Source: an uncultured Bacteroidia bacterium
GTDB taxonomy: Bacteria; Bacteroidota; Bacteroidia; Bacteroidales; UBA932
Reading direction: 5' to 3'
Assembly: GCA_902778855.1 (NCBI GenBank)
Contig: CACYZM010000019.1
Coordinates: forward strand, 1 to 43,507
Length of the DNA: 43,507 nt
How positions within the stretch are numbered: the stretch's first letter is position 1; every line of letters begins with the position of its first letter. Shown here piece by piece: positions 36,789-43,507 of this stretch. The notes under the pieces were generated by a model. The model did no database searches. It saw nothing but the letters and a program-made list of their open reading frames with translations, and was not told the DNA's origin. A program made the position numbers and the translations under genes.

Positions 36789-38236
36789 AACGATGGCTGA
36801 CCTATAGCGTCTGGATCCTGATCCTGGCCGCCTGCGCGCGGGATGGGGCGTTCCGGGAAGCCGGAACCCCGCCGATGCTTCCCGACTATACGGACATCAC
36901 CCTGCCCGTCAACATCGCGCCCCTGAATTTCGAGCTGGAAGGGGCGGATGCCCTGCGGCTCGAGATCGAAGGCAGCCGGCCGTACCGGTTCAAGGCCGGC
37001 GGCGCCCAGCTGCGTTTCCCGATGAAGAAGTGGAAGGAGATGCTGCGTGAAGAGGCTGGCAATACGCTGCAACTTACCCTCACCGCCCGTTTCGGGCGAG
37101 AGTATAGGCGCTACGCGCCGTTTACCTGGACGATTTCGCCCGACAGCATCGACCGGTACCTGAGCTACCGCCTGATCGAACCGGCCTATGAAGTGTGGAA
37201 CGTGCTGAGCATCGAAGAACGCGACCTGGAATCGTTCAAGACCCGGCTCCTGGCCGACAACACCACGGTCGAAAGCACCTGCATCAACTGCCATACGGCC
37301 AACCGCGGCGAGGGGATCCAGACATCCTTTATGCACGTCCGCGGCGCCAAGGGCGGCACGCTCTACAGCCGTGACGGCCAGATGCGCAAACTCAATACGG
37401 CCACCGACAGTACTGCCGGGGCCGCCGTCTACGGTGAAATTTCCGCCGACGGCCGCTACGGCATCTTCACCACGGCCGACATCCGGCCGATCCTCCATAG
37501 CGGACGTTTCGACAAACTCGAGGTCTTCGACGCCTCGAGCGACCTGATCCTCCTCGACTTCGAGCAGGGGACCGTGACGGATTCCCCGCTCGTGAAAGGA
37601 CCGGCATTCCAGGAAACCTTCCCTTGCTGGTCCGCTGACGGAAAGACCGTCTACTTCTGCCGGGCCGCCGCCCATCCCCAGCCGGACAGCACGTTCGATA
37701 TGCACTACGACCTCTATTCCGTCGCTTTCGACCCCGCGACGGGGCGGCTGGGCGACACCCTGACGCTGGTCGTGGATGCCGCAAGCCGCGGAAAATCCAT
37801 CAGTTTCCCGAAATGCTCGCCGGACGGCCGGTACATCCTGATGACCGTCGCCGATTACGGCACGTTCCCGATCTGGCACAGCGAGACCGACCTCTGGCTC
37901 TACGAGATCGCAAGCGGCGCGCTTTTCCCGCTCGAAGCGGTCAACGGCAAGTATTCCGACTCCTATCATTGCTGGAGCAGCAGCGGGCGCTGGATCTGCT
38001 GGGCTTCCAAGCGCGACGACCGGCTCTACGGCAAGCCCTATTTCGCCCACGTCGGTGCCGACGGGACGGTCTCCAAACCCTTCGTCCTTCCTCAGCGCGA
38101 CCCGGGCCGCTACCTGGTCACGCTCAAATCCTACAATATTCCTGAACTCTACCGCTTCCCGGAATCCTATGATGCGGCGTATGTGAGCCGTTTCTACACC
38201 GAAATGGAGGCGGAAAAAATGTCTTATACGAAATGA
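36785..38236 (+). CDS. PD40/TolB-like lipoprotein with a CxxCH motif
   Basis: The 483-residue protein has a lipoprotein signal ending LILAAC (Cys17), an N-terminal beta domain (about 35-130), a CINCH motif at 166-170 that fits covalent haem c attachment, and a C-terminal beta-propeller with PD40/TolB-type repeats (CWSADGKTVYFCRA, KCSPDGRYILMTVADYG, CWSSSGRWICWASKR). Related proteins are often called TolB-like. The CxxCH motif sits in an otherwise poorly conserved linker, so haem binding is only a possibility. It overlaps the genes on both sides by 4 bases, which points to tight co-translation within the locus. Confidence 0.72.
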   Translation: MKRWLTYSVWILILAACARDGAFREAGTPPMLPDYTDITLPVNIAPLNFELEGADALRLEIEGSRPYRFKAGGAQLRFPMKKWKEMLREEAGNTLQLTLTARFGREYRRYAPFTWTISPDSIDRYLSYRLIEPAYEVWNVLSIEERDLESFKTRLLADNTTVESTCINCHTANRGEGIQTSFMHVRGAKGGTLYSRDGQMRKLNTATDSTAGAAVYGEISADGRYGIFTTADIRPILHSGRFDKLEVFDASSDLILLDFEQGTVTDSPLVKGPAFQETFPCWSADGKTVYFCRAAAHPQPDSTFDMHYDLYSVAFDPATGRLGDTLTLVVDAASRGKSISFPKCSPDGRYILMTVADYGTFPIWHSETDLWLYEIASGALFPLEAVNGKYSDSYHCWSSSGRWICWASKRDDRLYGKPYFAHVGADGTVSKPFVLPQRDPGRYLVTLKSYNIPELYRFPESYDAAYVSRFYTEMEAEKMSYTK

Positions 38237-39396
38237 CTATGAAGAACAGACTCCGTTCCCTGCTGACGTTCGCCCTGGCGGCGATGCTTGCTTTCTCCTG
38301 CACCGAAGACCCGTATCAGGCCGGGCCGGGCGGAGACGGGACGTCGGACGGCAGCACCGTGTCGCGCGCGGAACGGAAAGAAGGGCGCATTGCGCTGGGT
38401 TACTGCACCTACTACGGCTCCGCGACGCCGGATCCCGCGGTGCTGACCCACATCAACTATGCTTTCGCGGAGCTTTATGTCCGCGACGGCAAGTACGTCG
38501 GATTCAAGCTGCAGGGCAACGAATCGCGTTTCCAGCAGATCGTCAACGTCAAGAAGCAGCATCCGGAACTCAAGATCTGCCTGTCGTTCTCCCATACCGT
38601 GGCCAATTCCGACAACTACCAGGCCGGCGGCTTTTCGGTGATGTCCAGCACGGAGGAAGGGCGCAAGGCCTTCGCGGAAGACTGTCTGGCCTTCGTCCGC
38701 AAATGGGGCATCGACGGCATCGACATCGACTGGGAGTTCCCGGGCATCTCCTGGAGCGGCCACGCCTGCGACCCGGCCCACGACGTGGAGAACTACACGC
38801 TGCTGATGAAACAGCTGCGCGCCACGCTGGGCAACCAGTATCTGCTTACCTACGCCGGCTATGTGATGAACGTCCAGGGAACGCCCGACAACGGGCGCTT
38901 CATTGACATCGCCGCCGTCGATCCGTATGTGGATTTCGTCAACATCATGACGTACGACATCGCCGCCGGATCGGAGGGGCAGCATCAGTCCGCCTGGAAG
39001 CGGCCCGACTATTACTGTGACTGTGTCCGGGCCATCGACGCCTATCTGAGCGCCGGCGTTTCCCCGTCCAAACTCGTTCTGGGCATTCCCTTCTATGCGC
39101 GGCATGCCTGGGACAACAGCGACGGCTACAAAGGCTGTGTCGATTACGGCAAGTTCGCCACGGAGTATCCGGCGAGCAAGGGCTTCAAGATCGACAACTG
39201 GGATGAAAAAGGCCAGGTTCCCTACATCACCAAAGACGGAAAGATGTGGGCCGGCTATGACAATCCGAAGAGCATCGGACTGAAGGCCGAGAACATTCTG
39301 AAGATGGGAATGAAAGGTTTTATGTACTGGGATTACGACGCCGACGACTCGGCGGGAACGCTCCGCAATGCGGTCTGGAATGCAATTATGAAATAA
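38233..39396 (+). CDS. GH18 family glycosidase, lipoprotein
   Basis: The 387-residue protein has a lipoprotein signal ending AFSC (Cys23) and a GH18 TIM barrel. The catalytic signature DGIDIDWE is at 161-168, with Glu168 as the proton donor and Asp166 as its partner. YCTYYGS, LSFSHTVANSD, VNIMTYD and FMYWDYDADD mark other barrel strands. GH18 enzymes cleave beta-1,4 linkages next to GlcNAc, either chitin or the chitobiose core of N-glycans, by substrate-assisted catalysis. Surface anchoring and the SusCD neighbours suggest it cuts the glycan outside the cell. No other glycosidase is in the locus. ATG 38233 overlaps the upstream stop; Met at 38239 is an alternative. Confidence 0.92.
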   Translation: MTMKNRLRSLLTFALAAMLAFSCTEDPYQAGPGGDGTSDGSTVSRAERKEGRIALGYCTYYGSATPDPAVLTHINYAFAELYVRDGKYVGFKLQGNESRFQQIVNVKKQHPELKICLSFSHTVANSDNYQAGGFSVMSSTEEGRKAFAEDCLAFVRKWGIDGIDIDWEFPGISWSGHACDPAHDVENYTLLMKQLRATLGNQYLLTYAGYVMNVQGTPDNGRFIDIAAVDPYVDFVNIMTYDIAAGSEGQHQSAWKRPDYYCDCVRAIDAYLSAGVSPSKLVLGIPFYARHAWDNSDGYKGCVDYGKFATEYPASKGFKIDNWDEKGQVPYITKDGKMWAGYDNPKSIGLKAENILKMGMKGFMYWDYDADDSAGTLRNAVWNAIMK

Positions 39397-39448
39397 CAAA
39401 CCGATATTTTTTCTAATTTTAACGCATAAAAAAATAAACTTAACTACT

Positions 39449-40210
39449 ATGTACGCAAACGAATGGAAGAAAAACGCCTTTGGCGTAATGGACAAAATTG
39501 AAGCAACCCAGATGGAAAATATCAAAAAGGTGGCGACCCTGATGGCCGACTGCATCCAGTCCGGACATATGGTCCACACCTTCGGCTGTGGACACGCCAA
39601 CCTTCCGATCGAGGAGATGTATCCCCGCATCGGCGGCTTCGTGGGCTTCCACCCCATCTGCGAGCTTCCGCTGACTTTCTTCACCCACATTGTCGGTGAG
39701 ATGGGCATCAACCAGTTCCTCTGGCTCGAAAGGGCGGAAGGCTACGGCAAGGCCATCATGAGCAGCTGGAATTTCAACAAGGACGATGTCATGTGGATCT
39801 TCTCGCACACCGGTATCAATGCCGTCAACATCGACGTGGCCCTGGAAGCCAAGCGTCTCGGTATGAAAGTCGTGGTCTTCGGCTCCGCTTCGGAGACCGG
39901 CGCCAAGGTCCCTCGCCACTCCTGCGGCAAGAACCTCTTCCAGATCGCAGACTACGTGGTCGACTCCTGCTGCCCGCTCCAGGACGCCTCGGTCAAGATG
40001 AAGAAAGAGTTCGACAAGATCGGCCCGCTCTCCACGGTGGCTTTCGTCACCCTGGTCTGGATGACCATCTGCACCGTCGCCGAGATCCTCGAGGAACGCG
40101 GCGTGAAACTCTACATCCACCCGTCCCACAACGTCCCCGGCGACACCACCGCCCACGAACGTCTCGACGCCTGCATCAAGAAGTACAAGGAACTCGTTGC
40201 CGGCGTGTAA
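39449..40210 (+). CDS. SIS domain-containing protein (putative phosphosugar isomerase or binding)
   Basis: The 253-residue protein has a SIS (sugar isomerase) fold of the SIS_2 / UPF0309 type. An N-terminal helix leads to HMVHTFGCGHANLPIEEMYPR, and then VMWIFSHTGINAVNIDVALEAKRLGMKVVVFGS, the phosphosugar-binding loop with serine and threonine. The C-terminal helices resemble those of related bacterial proteins linked to amino sugar metabolism. There is no signal peptide, so it is cytoplasmic. It follows the GH18 gene by 52 bases. It may handle a phosphorylated product of the glycan; that is inference. Confidence 0.82.
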   Translation: MYANEWKKNAFGVMDKIEATQMENIKKVATLMADCIQSGHMVHTFGCGHANLPIEEMYPRIGGFVGFHPICELPLTFFTHIVGEMGINQFLWLERAEGYGKAIMSSWNFNKDDVMWIFSHTGINAVNIDVALEAKRLGMKVVVFGSASETGAKVPRHSCGKNLFQIADYVVDSCCPLQDASVKMKKEFDKIGPLSTVAFVTLVWMTICTVAEILEERGVKLYIHPSHNVPGDTTAHERLDACIKKYKELVAGV

Positions 40211-40240
40211 CGCGGTTCCGCGCGCCTTCGGCCGCGCTTC

Positions 40241-40298
40241 CATAGGCAGCGTCCCCATAGGCGATGGCCTATAGGCAGCGCCCCATAGGCAGTGCCCC
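40241..40298. repeat. Degenerate tandem repeat, four units of about 14-15 bases
   Basis: Units beginning CATAGGC or TATAGGC occur at about 40241, 40256, 40270 and 40284; three continue as AGC or AGT followed by GYCCC. The region lies in the 304-base gap after the SIS gene (40211-40514) and next to the REP-like cluster. No gene was seen in this gap. Confidence 0.6.
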
Positions 40299-40335
40299 CT
40301 TCTGCAACGCCCCCATCCGCATCGCTCCCTCGTTA

Positions 40336-40505
40336 GCGACGCCGATGGGGGCGCCGCTTTTTCTGCGTCGCCCGCAGGTTCCGGCTCTGAACGGCCGATT
40401 TCTGCTATCGACGCAAACGAGATAGATGAATCATCTGCGTCGCCGGCAGGAAACGGGATAAAACCATCTGCGTCGCCTGCGGGGAATGGGATTAAGTCGG
40501 CGAAC
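40336..40505. repeat. REP-like repeat cluster downstream of the RAYT gene
   Basis: The 15-base hairpin unit CTGCGTCGCCsGCAG (5-bp stem CTGCG/CGCAG in the best copies) occurs at 40363-40377, 40435-40449 and, slightly changed, 40468-40482. A reverse-oriented partial unit lies at 40336-40344. Units two and three are followed by GGvAAyGGGAT. The block 40351-40459 closely matches 41638-41744 on the other side of the transposase gene. Confidence 0.75.
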
Positions 40506-40514
40506 GCCTTTTCC

Positions 40515-41474
40515 TTAAGGTCTGTATCCGAGGCAGAGGCAGCGTTTGAGCTGGTCCTCGGTTGCGAACTTCTTCCGCTCTGCCCAGAGGGTTTTCCGGA
40601 TATGATCGAACAGATCGACGCGGCGGGCATACGGGATCTGGTAGATGGAAGGGTTCTCTATGCGGCTCGACAACCGGGGGACGAAGACGTCGTCGATCAA
40701 CGCGCAGAGTTCCAGATCCAGGATCCGGTTCGGGTTCAGTTTGCCGCTTTCGTTTCGCAGCAGGCCGCTGATGTCGTTCTCCGGTGTGCCCTGCTCGATC
40801 AGCTCCAGGGTAATGAGCGGACTGGATGATGCTTCCTCTTTCTGCGCCTGCAACCCCTTTTCGTCTCCGATTTTATTCATTTGATAGATGTAATTCCGGG
40901 GAGTTCCGTACAGCGATTCCACGTGGGCTGTTTCCAGAATCTCCTCCCGCAGCAACAGACCGGACTCATCCATCCGATATTGTTCCGGAAGGGAACTTCT
41001 GCTCGGCAGATACTTGTACCGTTGGTTGGTCGGAAGCAGGGGGATCCGTTCCATTTTTCCCAACTGTTTCCGGAAAAAGGCATTGGCCGAACTGTGCCGG
41101 TAGCCGAAGGGTGTGGGGGAGAGACCGTGGTGGAGCGCCTGCCGGTTGACATAGTTGAGGGCGGCCAGCGTGTGATGGAATCCGTCGACTTCCAGGATGA
41201 AAGGATTCCGCTCGCCCCACATCCCTCTCCGTGCGTACATCGCATTGAAATATCGGGCGAGGGAATAGCGGACACGGGTGATCAGTTCTTTGGGACTGTC
41301 CGTCAGGGCCAGGCAGTGCAGGTGTGTGGTAAGAAAGCCGTCGGCCAGGAGCCGGGCGTCCATTTCAAGGATAGCTATCGCCAGATAGTTGAAGCCGCGT
41401 GCCAGGTCGGCATCGCTTCGGAAGAGGAGTTCGTCTTCCGTGGAAGACAGAGAGATGTGATAGAGCTTTTGCAT
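40515..41474 (-). CDS. REP-associated tyrosine transposase (RAYT)-like protein, IS200/Y1 fold
   Basis: The 319-residue protein matches the TnpA-REP/RAYT pattern. The HUH metal motif is HLH at 51-53 in LTTHLHCLALTDS, then RYSLARYFNAMYARRGMWGER with the family's RYF.....G..... pattern. The probable catalytic tyrosine is Tyr108 in LNYVNRQALHHGL (the family's YiH.NPv..Glv motif), followed by TPFGYRHSSA. About 190 further residues follow the transposase domain, longer than in many RAYTs, and are of unknown function. RAYTs cut and rejoin single-stranded REP palindromes, and REP-like copies flank this gene on both sides. It is a single-copy gene here with no IS200-type ends recognised. Confidence 0.78.
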   Translation of the reverse strand: MQKLYHISLSSTEDELLFRSDADLARGFNYLAIAILEMDARLLADGFLTTHLHCLALTDSPKELITRVRYSLARYFNAMYARRGMWGERNPFILEVDGFHHTLAALNYVNRQALHHGLSPTPFGYRHSSANAFFRKQLGKMERIPLLPTNQRYKYLPSRSSLPEQYRMDESGLLLREEILETAHVESLYGTPRNYIYQMNKIGDEKGLQAQKEEASSSPLITLELIEQGTPENDISGLLRNESGKLNPNRILDLELCALIDDVFVPRLSSRIENPSIYQIPYARRVDLFDHIRKTLWAERKKFATEDQLKRCLCLGYRP

Positions 41475-41620
41475 CGCATTCCGTTTTCTTCGTTACACAA
41501 TCCGTTCACACATATTCTACCGCCGCGTTTCATCCGCCACAGTCGAAATGCTGAAAACGAAGATACGACAAATAATCGGTCATTGTTCTCTGCGCCGTTC
41601 CCTCGCGCCGTTCCATTGTC

Positions 41621-41757
41621 GGCGACGCAGATGAGGGCGCCGCTTTGTCTGCGTCGCCTGCAGGTTTTAGCGCTGAACGGCCGATTTCTGTCGTCGACGC
41701 AAACGAGATAGATGAATCATCTGCGTCGCCCGCAGGGAATGGGATCAAGTCGGCGAA
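41621..41757. repeat. REP-like repeat cluster upstream of the RAYT gene
   Basis: GGCGACGCAGA (41621-41631) and TCTGCGTCGCC (41648-41658) form an 11-bp perfect inverted pair across a 16-base loop. Forward hairpin units lie at 41649-41663 and 41721-41735, the latter followed by GGAATGGGAT as in the downstream cluster. The stretch 41638-41744 is a near copy of 40351-40459. It fills much of the 375-base gap 41475-41849, which holds no gene. A weak TATCTTCG box (41558-41565, - strand) may serve the transposase gene. Confidence 0.75.
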
Positions 41758-41810
41758 AGCTGTCCGGAATCGACAGGTCAGATCCCGAGATCGACCGATT
41801 AGGTTCCGGA

Positions 41811-41886
41811 ATCAATCGGTTAGAGACAGCGTGTTGCGGTATTCCTGGATCAGTCGGTTGAAGCCAGCGTGTTGCGGTACTTCCGG
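41811..41886. repeat. 38-bp tandem duplication covering the 3' end of the LytTR gene
   Basis: Bases 41811-41848 and 41849-41886 are two imperfect copies of a 38-base unit sharing GCGTGTTGCGGTA. Each copy contains the coding sequence for the tail YRNTL..TD and a TGA stop on the - strand (41850 and 41812). Shorter degenerate units around 41763-41810 repeat CCGrrATCrA. Confidence 0.7.
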
Positions 41887-42560
41887 GAGATGGGGAGGGT
41901 TTGGCCGGAGGCGGTGAGGGAGTCGGGGCCGACGGAGGTAATGGCGGCGCGGTTGACCAGATAGGAGCGGTGGATGCGGACGAAGCCGTCGCCGAGGATG
42001 CTTTCCCATTGTGAAATGCCGGTCTTGTTGCGGAAGCGGCGCCCTTCCGTGGCGTAAACCATGACTTCTTTGTCGTTTGACTCGATGTAGCGGATTTCTT
42101 CCGGCAGCAGGGAGACGGGCTTCCGGTCGGAGATGAACCGGATGGGTTCCCGGGCGGCCGGGAAACTCTTTTCGAGATAGCGCTTCAGCGCCCAGTCGAC
42201 CAGGATCAGCAGCGTCAGGACTCCGGCGATAAAGACGGGATTGAAAAGGGTCGGGGAGTAGTCGTCGTACTCAAAGAGGAAGATTTTGCGGAGACGGAGG
42301 ATGTAGAGATTGGCCAGCACGATCAGCGCTGTCTCTGATACCAGGATGGCCAGGAGTACGAAAACGGAATCCCGGATGCCGGCTTTCCGCGGTTCGAAAG
42401 AGATTTTCGGCAGGAAGAACCGCGCGGCCAGTGCCCCGGGCAAAAACAGGACCCCGATCAGCAGGGCCTCCGGAAACGAGAAGCCCATGCTGACAACAAG
42501 TGTCGCAATCAGCACGATAGCCAGTATCCAGACTCCCAGGACGATCAGCGTTTTCTTCAT
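41850..42560 (-). CDS. Membrane-bound LytTR family transcriptional regulator
   Basis: The 236-residue protein has four predicted membrane helices (about 5-22, 30-50, 64-90, 107-123), a short linker, and a LytTR DNA-binding domain at about 139-232 (EEIRYIESNDKEVMVYATEG, GDGFVRIHRSYLVNRAAI, LPISRKYRNTL). There is no response-regulator receiver domain, so it belongs to the membrane-anchored LytTR regulators. These usually act with small membrane partners. A divergent small membrane protein lies 173 bases away with paired direct repeats between. I chose ATG 42560; a TTG at 42572 lies in the -7 box. Its 3' end lies in a tandem duplication. Confidence 0.88.
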   Translation of the reverse strand: MKKTLIVLGVWILAIVLIATLVVSMGFSFPEALLIGVLFLPGALAARFFLPKISFEPRKAGIRDSVFVLLAILVSETALIVLANLYILRLRKIFLFEYDDYSPTLFNPVFIAGVLTLLILVDWALKRYLEKSFPAAREPIRFISDRKPVSLLPEEIRYIESNDKEVMVYATEGRRFRNKTGISQWESILGDGFVRIHRSYLVNRAAITSVGPDSLTASGQTLPISRKYRNTLASTD

Positions 42561-42569
42561 CTCTGCCGA

Positions 42570-42577
42570 CAAAGATA
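42570..42577 (-). promoter_or_regulatory. -7 promoter box for the LytTR gene
   Basis: TATCTTTG on the - strand, ending 9 bases before the ATG at 42560, so the transcript leader would be only a few bases long. A T-run around 42593-42597 is the only -33-like element at roughly the expected distance. Confidence 0.6.
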
Positions 42578-42616
42578 GCTGATTTCGCCGGGAAAAACTA
42601 CGCCGCAGCTGCTTTC

Positions 42617-42650
42617 AGGGGGATTTGGCCATCCGCGAGGGGGATTTGAC
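42617..42650. promoter_or_regulatory. Direct-repeat pair, candidate LytTR binding site
   Basis: AGGGGGATTTGGC (42617-42629) and AGGGGGATTTGAC (42638-42650) differ at one base and are spaced 21 bases start to start, two helical turns. LytTR proteins are known to bind paired direct repeats with this kind of spacing. The pair lies between the divergent LytTR gene and the small membrane gene, 26 bases upstream of the latter's -7 box. Confidence 0.6.
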
Positions 42651-42675
42651 AGGACGGACTCCAAGCCGTTTGTTC

Positions 42676-42683
42676 TACCTTTG
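42676..42683 (+). promoter_or_regulatory. -7 promoter box for the small ExbB-like gene
   Basis: TACCTTTG matches TAnnTTTG. No TTTG is found at 19 bases; the nearest upstream TTTG (42645-42648, within the direct repeat) is 27 bases away, so activation by a bound regulator is plausible. Confidence 0.55.
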
Positions 42684-42733
42684 TATCAGAGATCTCATCA
42701 CGGAATCAACGAATGCCTTTAAAACTAAAAATT

Positions 42734-43078
42734 ATGACAACGCTCTCTATCGTCTTTACCGCCCTTCCGCAACTCTTTCTGGAAGGCGGCCCCATCGGAA
42801 TGTCCATCCTGACCGTCATCTTGGTCGGACTGCTTTTCGCGGCCTGGAAAGCGCCCGCGTGGGTCCGAGGAATCGGCGCTGCAGGCCTTGCCTTCAGTTT
42901 TTTGATGGTGGCCATAAGCTGGTACAAAGCGGCGACTGCCGTAGAAATATGCCAGGGGGAAATCTCGCCCGCTCTCCTCTGGGGCGGCCTCAAATGCTGT
43001 ACGGTCACCATTATCTACGGACTGATCATCTACCTTGCCTCTTGGGTCATCTACTTCATCCGGACACCGAGATTATGA
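42734..43078 (+). CDS. Small ExbB/TolQ-like membrane protein
   Basis: The 114-residue protein has a hydrophobic N-terminus with FLEGGPIGMSILTVILVGLLF, a middle helix pair, and a C-terminal helix containing GEISPALLWGGLKCCTVTIIYGL, which resembles the ISPAL..GGLK...TT..GL signature of MotA/TolQ/ExbB proteins. It is about half the usual ExbB length and lacks the large cytoplasmic domain. It lies divergent to the LytTR regulator and could be its membrane partner or target; both are inference. I chose ATG 42734 over 42713 because the seven codons between are AT-rich like a leader and unlike the rest of the gene. Confidence 0.7.
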   Translation: MTTLSIVFTALPQLFLEGGPIGMSILTVILVGLLFAAWKAPAWVRGIGAAGLAFSFLMVAISWYKAATAVEICQGEISPALLWGGLKCCTVTIIYGLIIYLASWVIYFIRTPRL

Positions 43079-43101
43079 TTCACGGAGCCGGCAAAACAAA
43101 A

Positions 43102-43124
43102 AAAAACGATAAATCTTCGTTTTT
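43102..43124. terminator. AT-rich hairpin, possible bidirectional terminator
   Basis: AAAAACGA (43102-43109) pairs with TCGTTTTT (43117-43124) across the loop TAAATCT. The run of T forms part of the stem. It lies between the small ExbB-like gene and the promoter of the next gene. Confidence 0.45.
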
Positions 43125-43136
43125 CTACTAAAAAAA

Positions 43137-43167
43137 TTAGGAGATGATGAAAAAAGAATTATCTTTG
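43137..43167 (+). promoter_or_regulatory. Promoter for the outer-membrane protein gene at the window end
   Basis: TTAG (43137-43140, one mismatch to TTTG) and a perfect TATCTTTG (43160-43167) are 19 bases apart. The ATG follows 22 bases later at 43190. Confidence 0.65.
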
Positions 43168-43189
43168 TGTCGGGAATCTGAACGACATA

Positions 43190-43507
43190 ATGAAAGATAA
43201 GCTTTTTTTGTTGTTGTGTTGCGGTATGCTCGGCCTTATGCCGGCCCGGGCGCAGTTCATTCCGGGCGGTATTTTTGACCGGAATCAGGGATCTGTGCTT
43301 GTCAAGGTTCTGGAAGAGAAAACAGAGAAGCCGGTGCCGTATGCTTCGGCGTATCTGACGGCCAGGAACGATACGCTGATTACCAACTTCACGCTGACCG
43401 ATACGACGGGCCTGGCCCGCATCACGAAGGTGACGCGGGGCAATTACGTGCTGACCATCGAGATGCTGGGCTACAAGACCTACAACAAGGAGCATTATTT
43501 CTCGTTC
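43190..43507 (+). CDS. Outer membrane protein with carboxypeptidase-regulatory-like domain, N-terminal part (3' end outside window)
   Basis: The first 106 residues include a signal peptide (MKDKLFLLLCCGMLGLMPARA, trimmed to about residue 21 at ARA-Q) and then a beta-sandwich of the carboxypeptidase-regulatory-like type: SVLVKVLEEKTEKPVPYASA, TDTTGLARITKVTRGNYVL, MLGYKTY. This domain is usual at the N-terminus of outer-membrane beta-barrel and TonB-dependent receptor proteins in this phylum. Which of these it is cannot be seen because the gene runs past the window end. It has its own promoter. Confidence 0.78.
   Translation, partial: MKDKLFLLLCCGMLGLMPARAQFIPGGIFDRNQGSVLVKVLEEKTEKPVPYASAYLTARNDTLITNFTLTDTTGLARITKVTRGNYVLTIEMLGYKTYNKEHYFSF

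Noticed and set aside
40241-40298. Possible CRISPR array
   Set aside because: The units are 14-15 bases, adjoin each other with no spacers and are degenerate, and no cas genes are in the window.

Overview
The window is GC-rich (clearly above 50%, with strong third-position G/C bias) and comes from a member of the Bacteroidota, most likely order Bacteroidales. The evidence is a SusC/SusD pair, a TonB-dependent receptor with an ECF sigma factor, DUF4249, DUF4369, DUF6057-like and LytTR proteins, and repeated promoter boxes of the Bacteroidota type (TTTG, 19 bases, TAnnTTTG; usually TATCTTTG). Most genes have no Shine-Dalgarno sequence. The genus cannot be fixed from the sequence alone.

Positions 1-15236 are mostly housekeeping and envelope genes on the + strand: the end of creD, an MsbA-like ABC exporter, an acyl-CoA ligase, dCMP deaminase, a CtpA-type protease and queA; then dprA-tatD-asparaginase; then an ExbB / 4-TM protein / ExbD / ExbD energy-transduction operon closed by a terminator; then an alkaline phosphatase lipoprotein and a GH10-like glycoside hydrolase. 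A 123-bp element with 21-bp perfect inverted ends lies just before asnS. After it come asnS, udk, a TonB-like protein, a BASS-family transporter and a phytase-like esterase.

Positions 20198-24616 hold a cell-surface signalling unit: ECF sigma factor, a very short FecR-like anti-sigma factor, an STN-domain TonB-dependent receptor and a DUF4249 lipoprotein. Facing it on the - strand (24628-27613) is a three-gene operon: a 59-aa DUF6440 protein, a CPBP intramembrane protease, and a Na/Pi cotransporter with a PhoU-like region that ends in an OmpR/PhoB-type winged-helix DNA-binding domain. This transporter-regulator fusion beside an intramembrane protease is the most striking candidate for an undescribed system here.

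Positions 27653-40210 are a polysaccharide utilization locus. A LacI-type regulator is divergent from susC, with two identical palindromic operators 20 bp apart between them. Then come susC, susD, a surface lipoprotein, a DUF4369 lipoprotein, a DUF6057-like membrane protein with a frameshifted N-terminus, a PD40/TolB-like lipoprotein with a CxxCH motif, a GH18 glycosidase and a SIS-domain protein. The GH18 points to a GlcNAc-containing glycan such as chitin-type or N-glycan material.

Positions 40211-41850 hold a REP-associated tyrosine transposase (RAYT) gene flanked on both sides by copies of a REP-like palindromic repeat. The window ends with a membrane-bound LytTR regulator divergent from a small ExbB-like membrane protein, with paired 21-bp-spaced direct repeats between them, and the start of an outer-membrane protein. 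No tRNA, rRNA or CRISPR array was seen. Long open frames antisense to the real genes are by-products of GC-rich codon usage.
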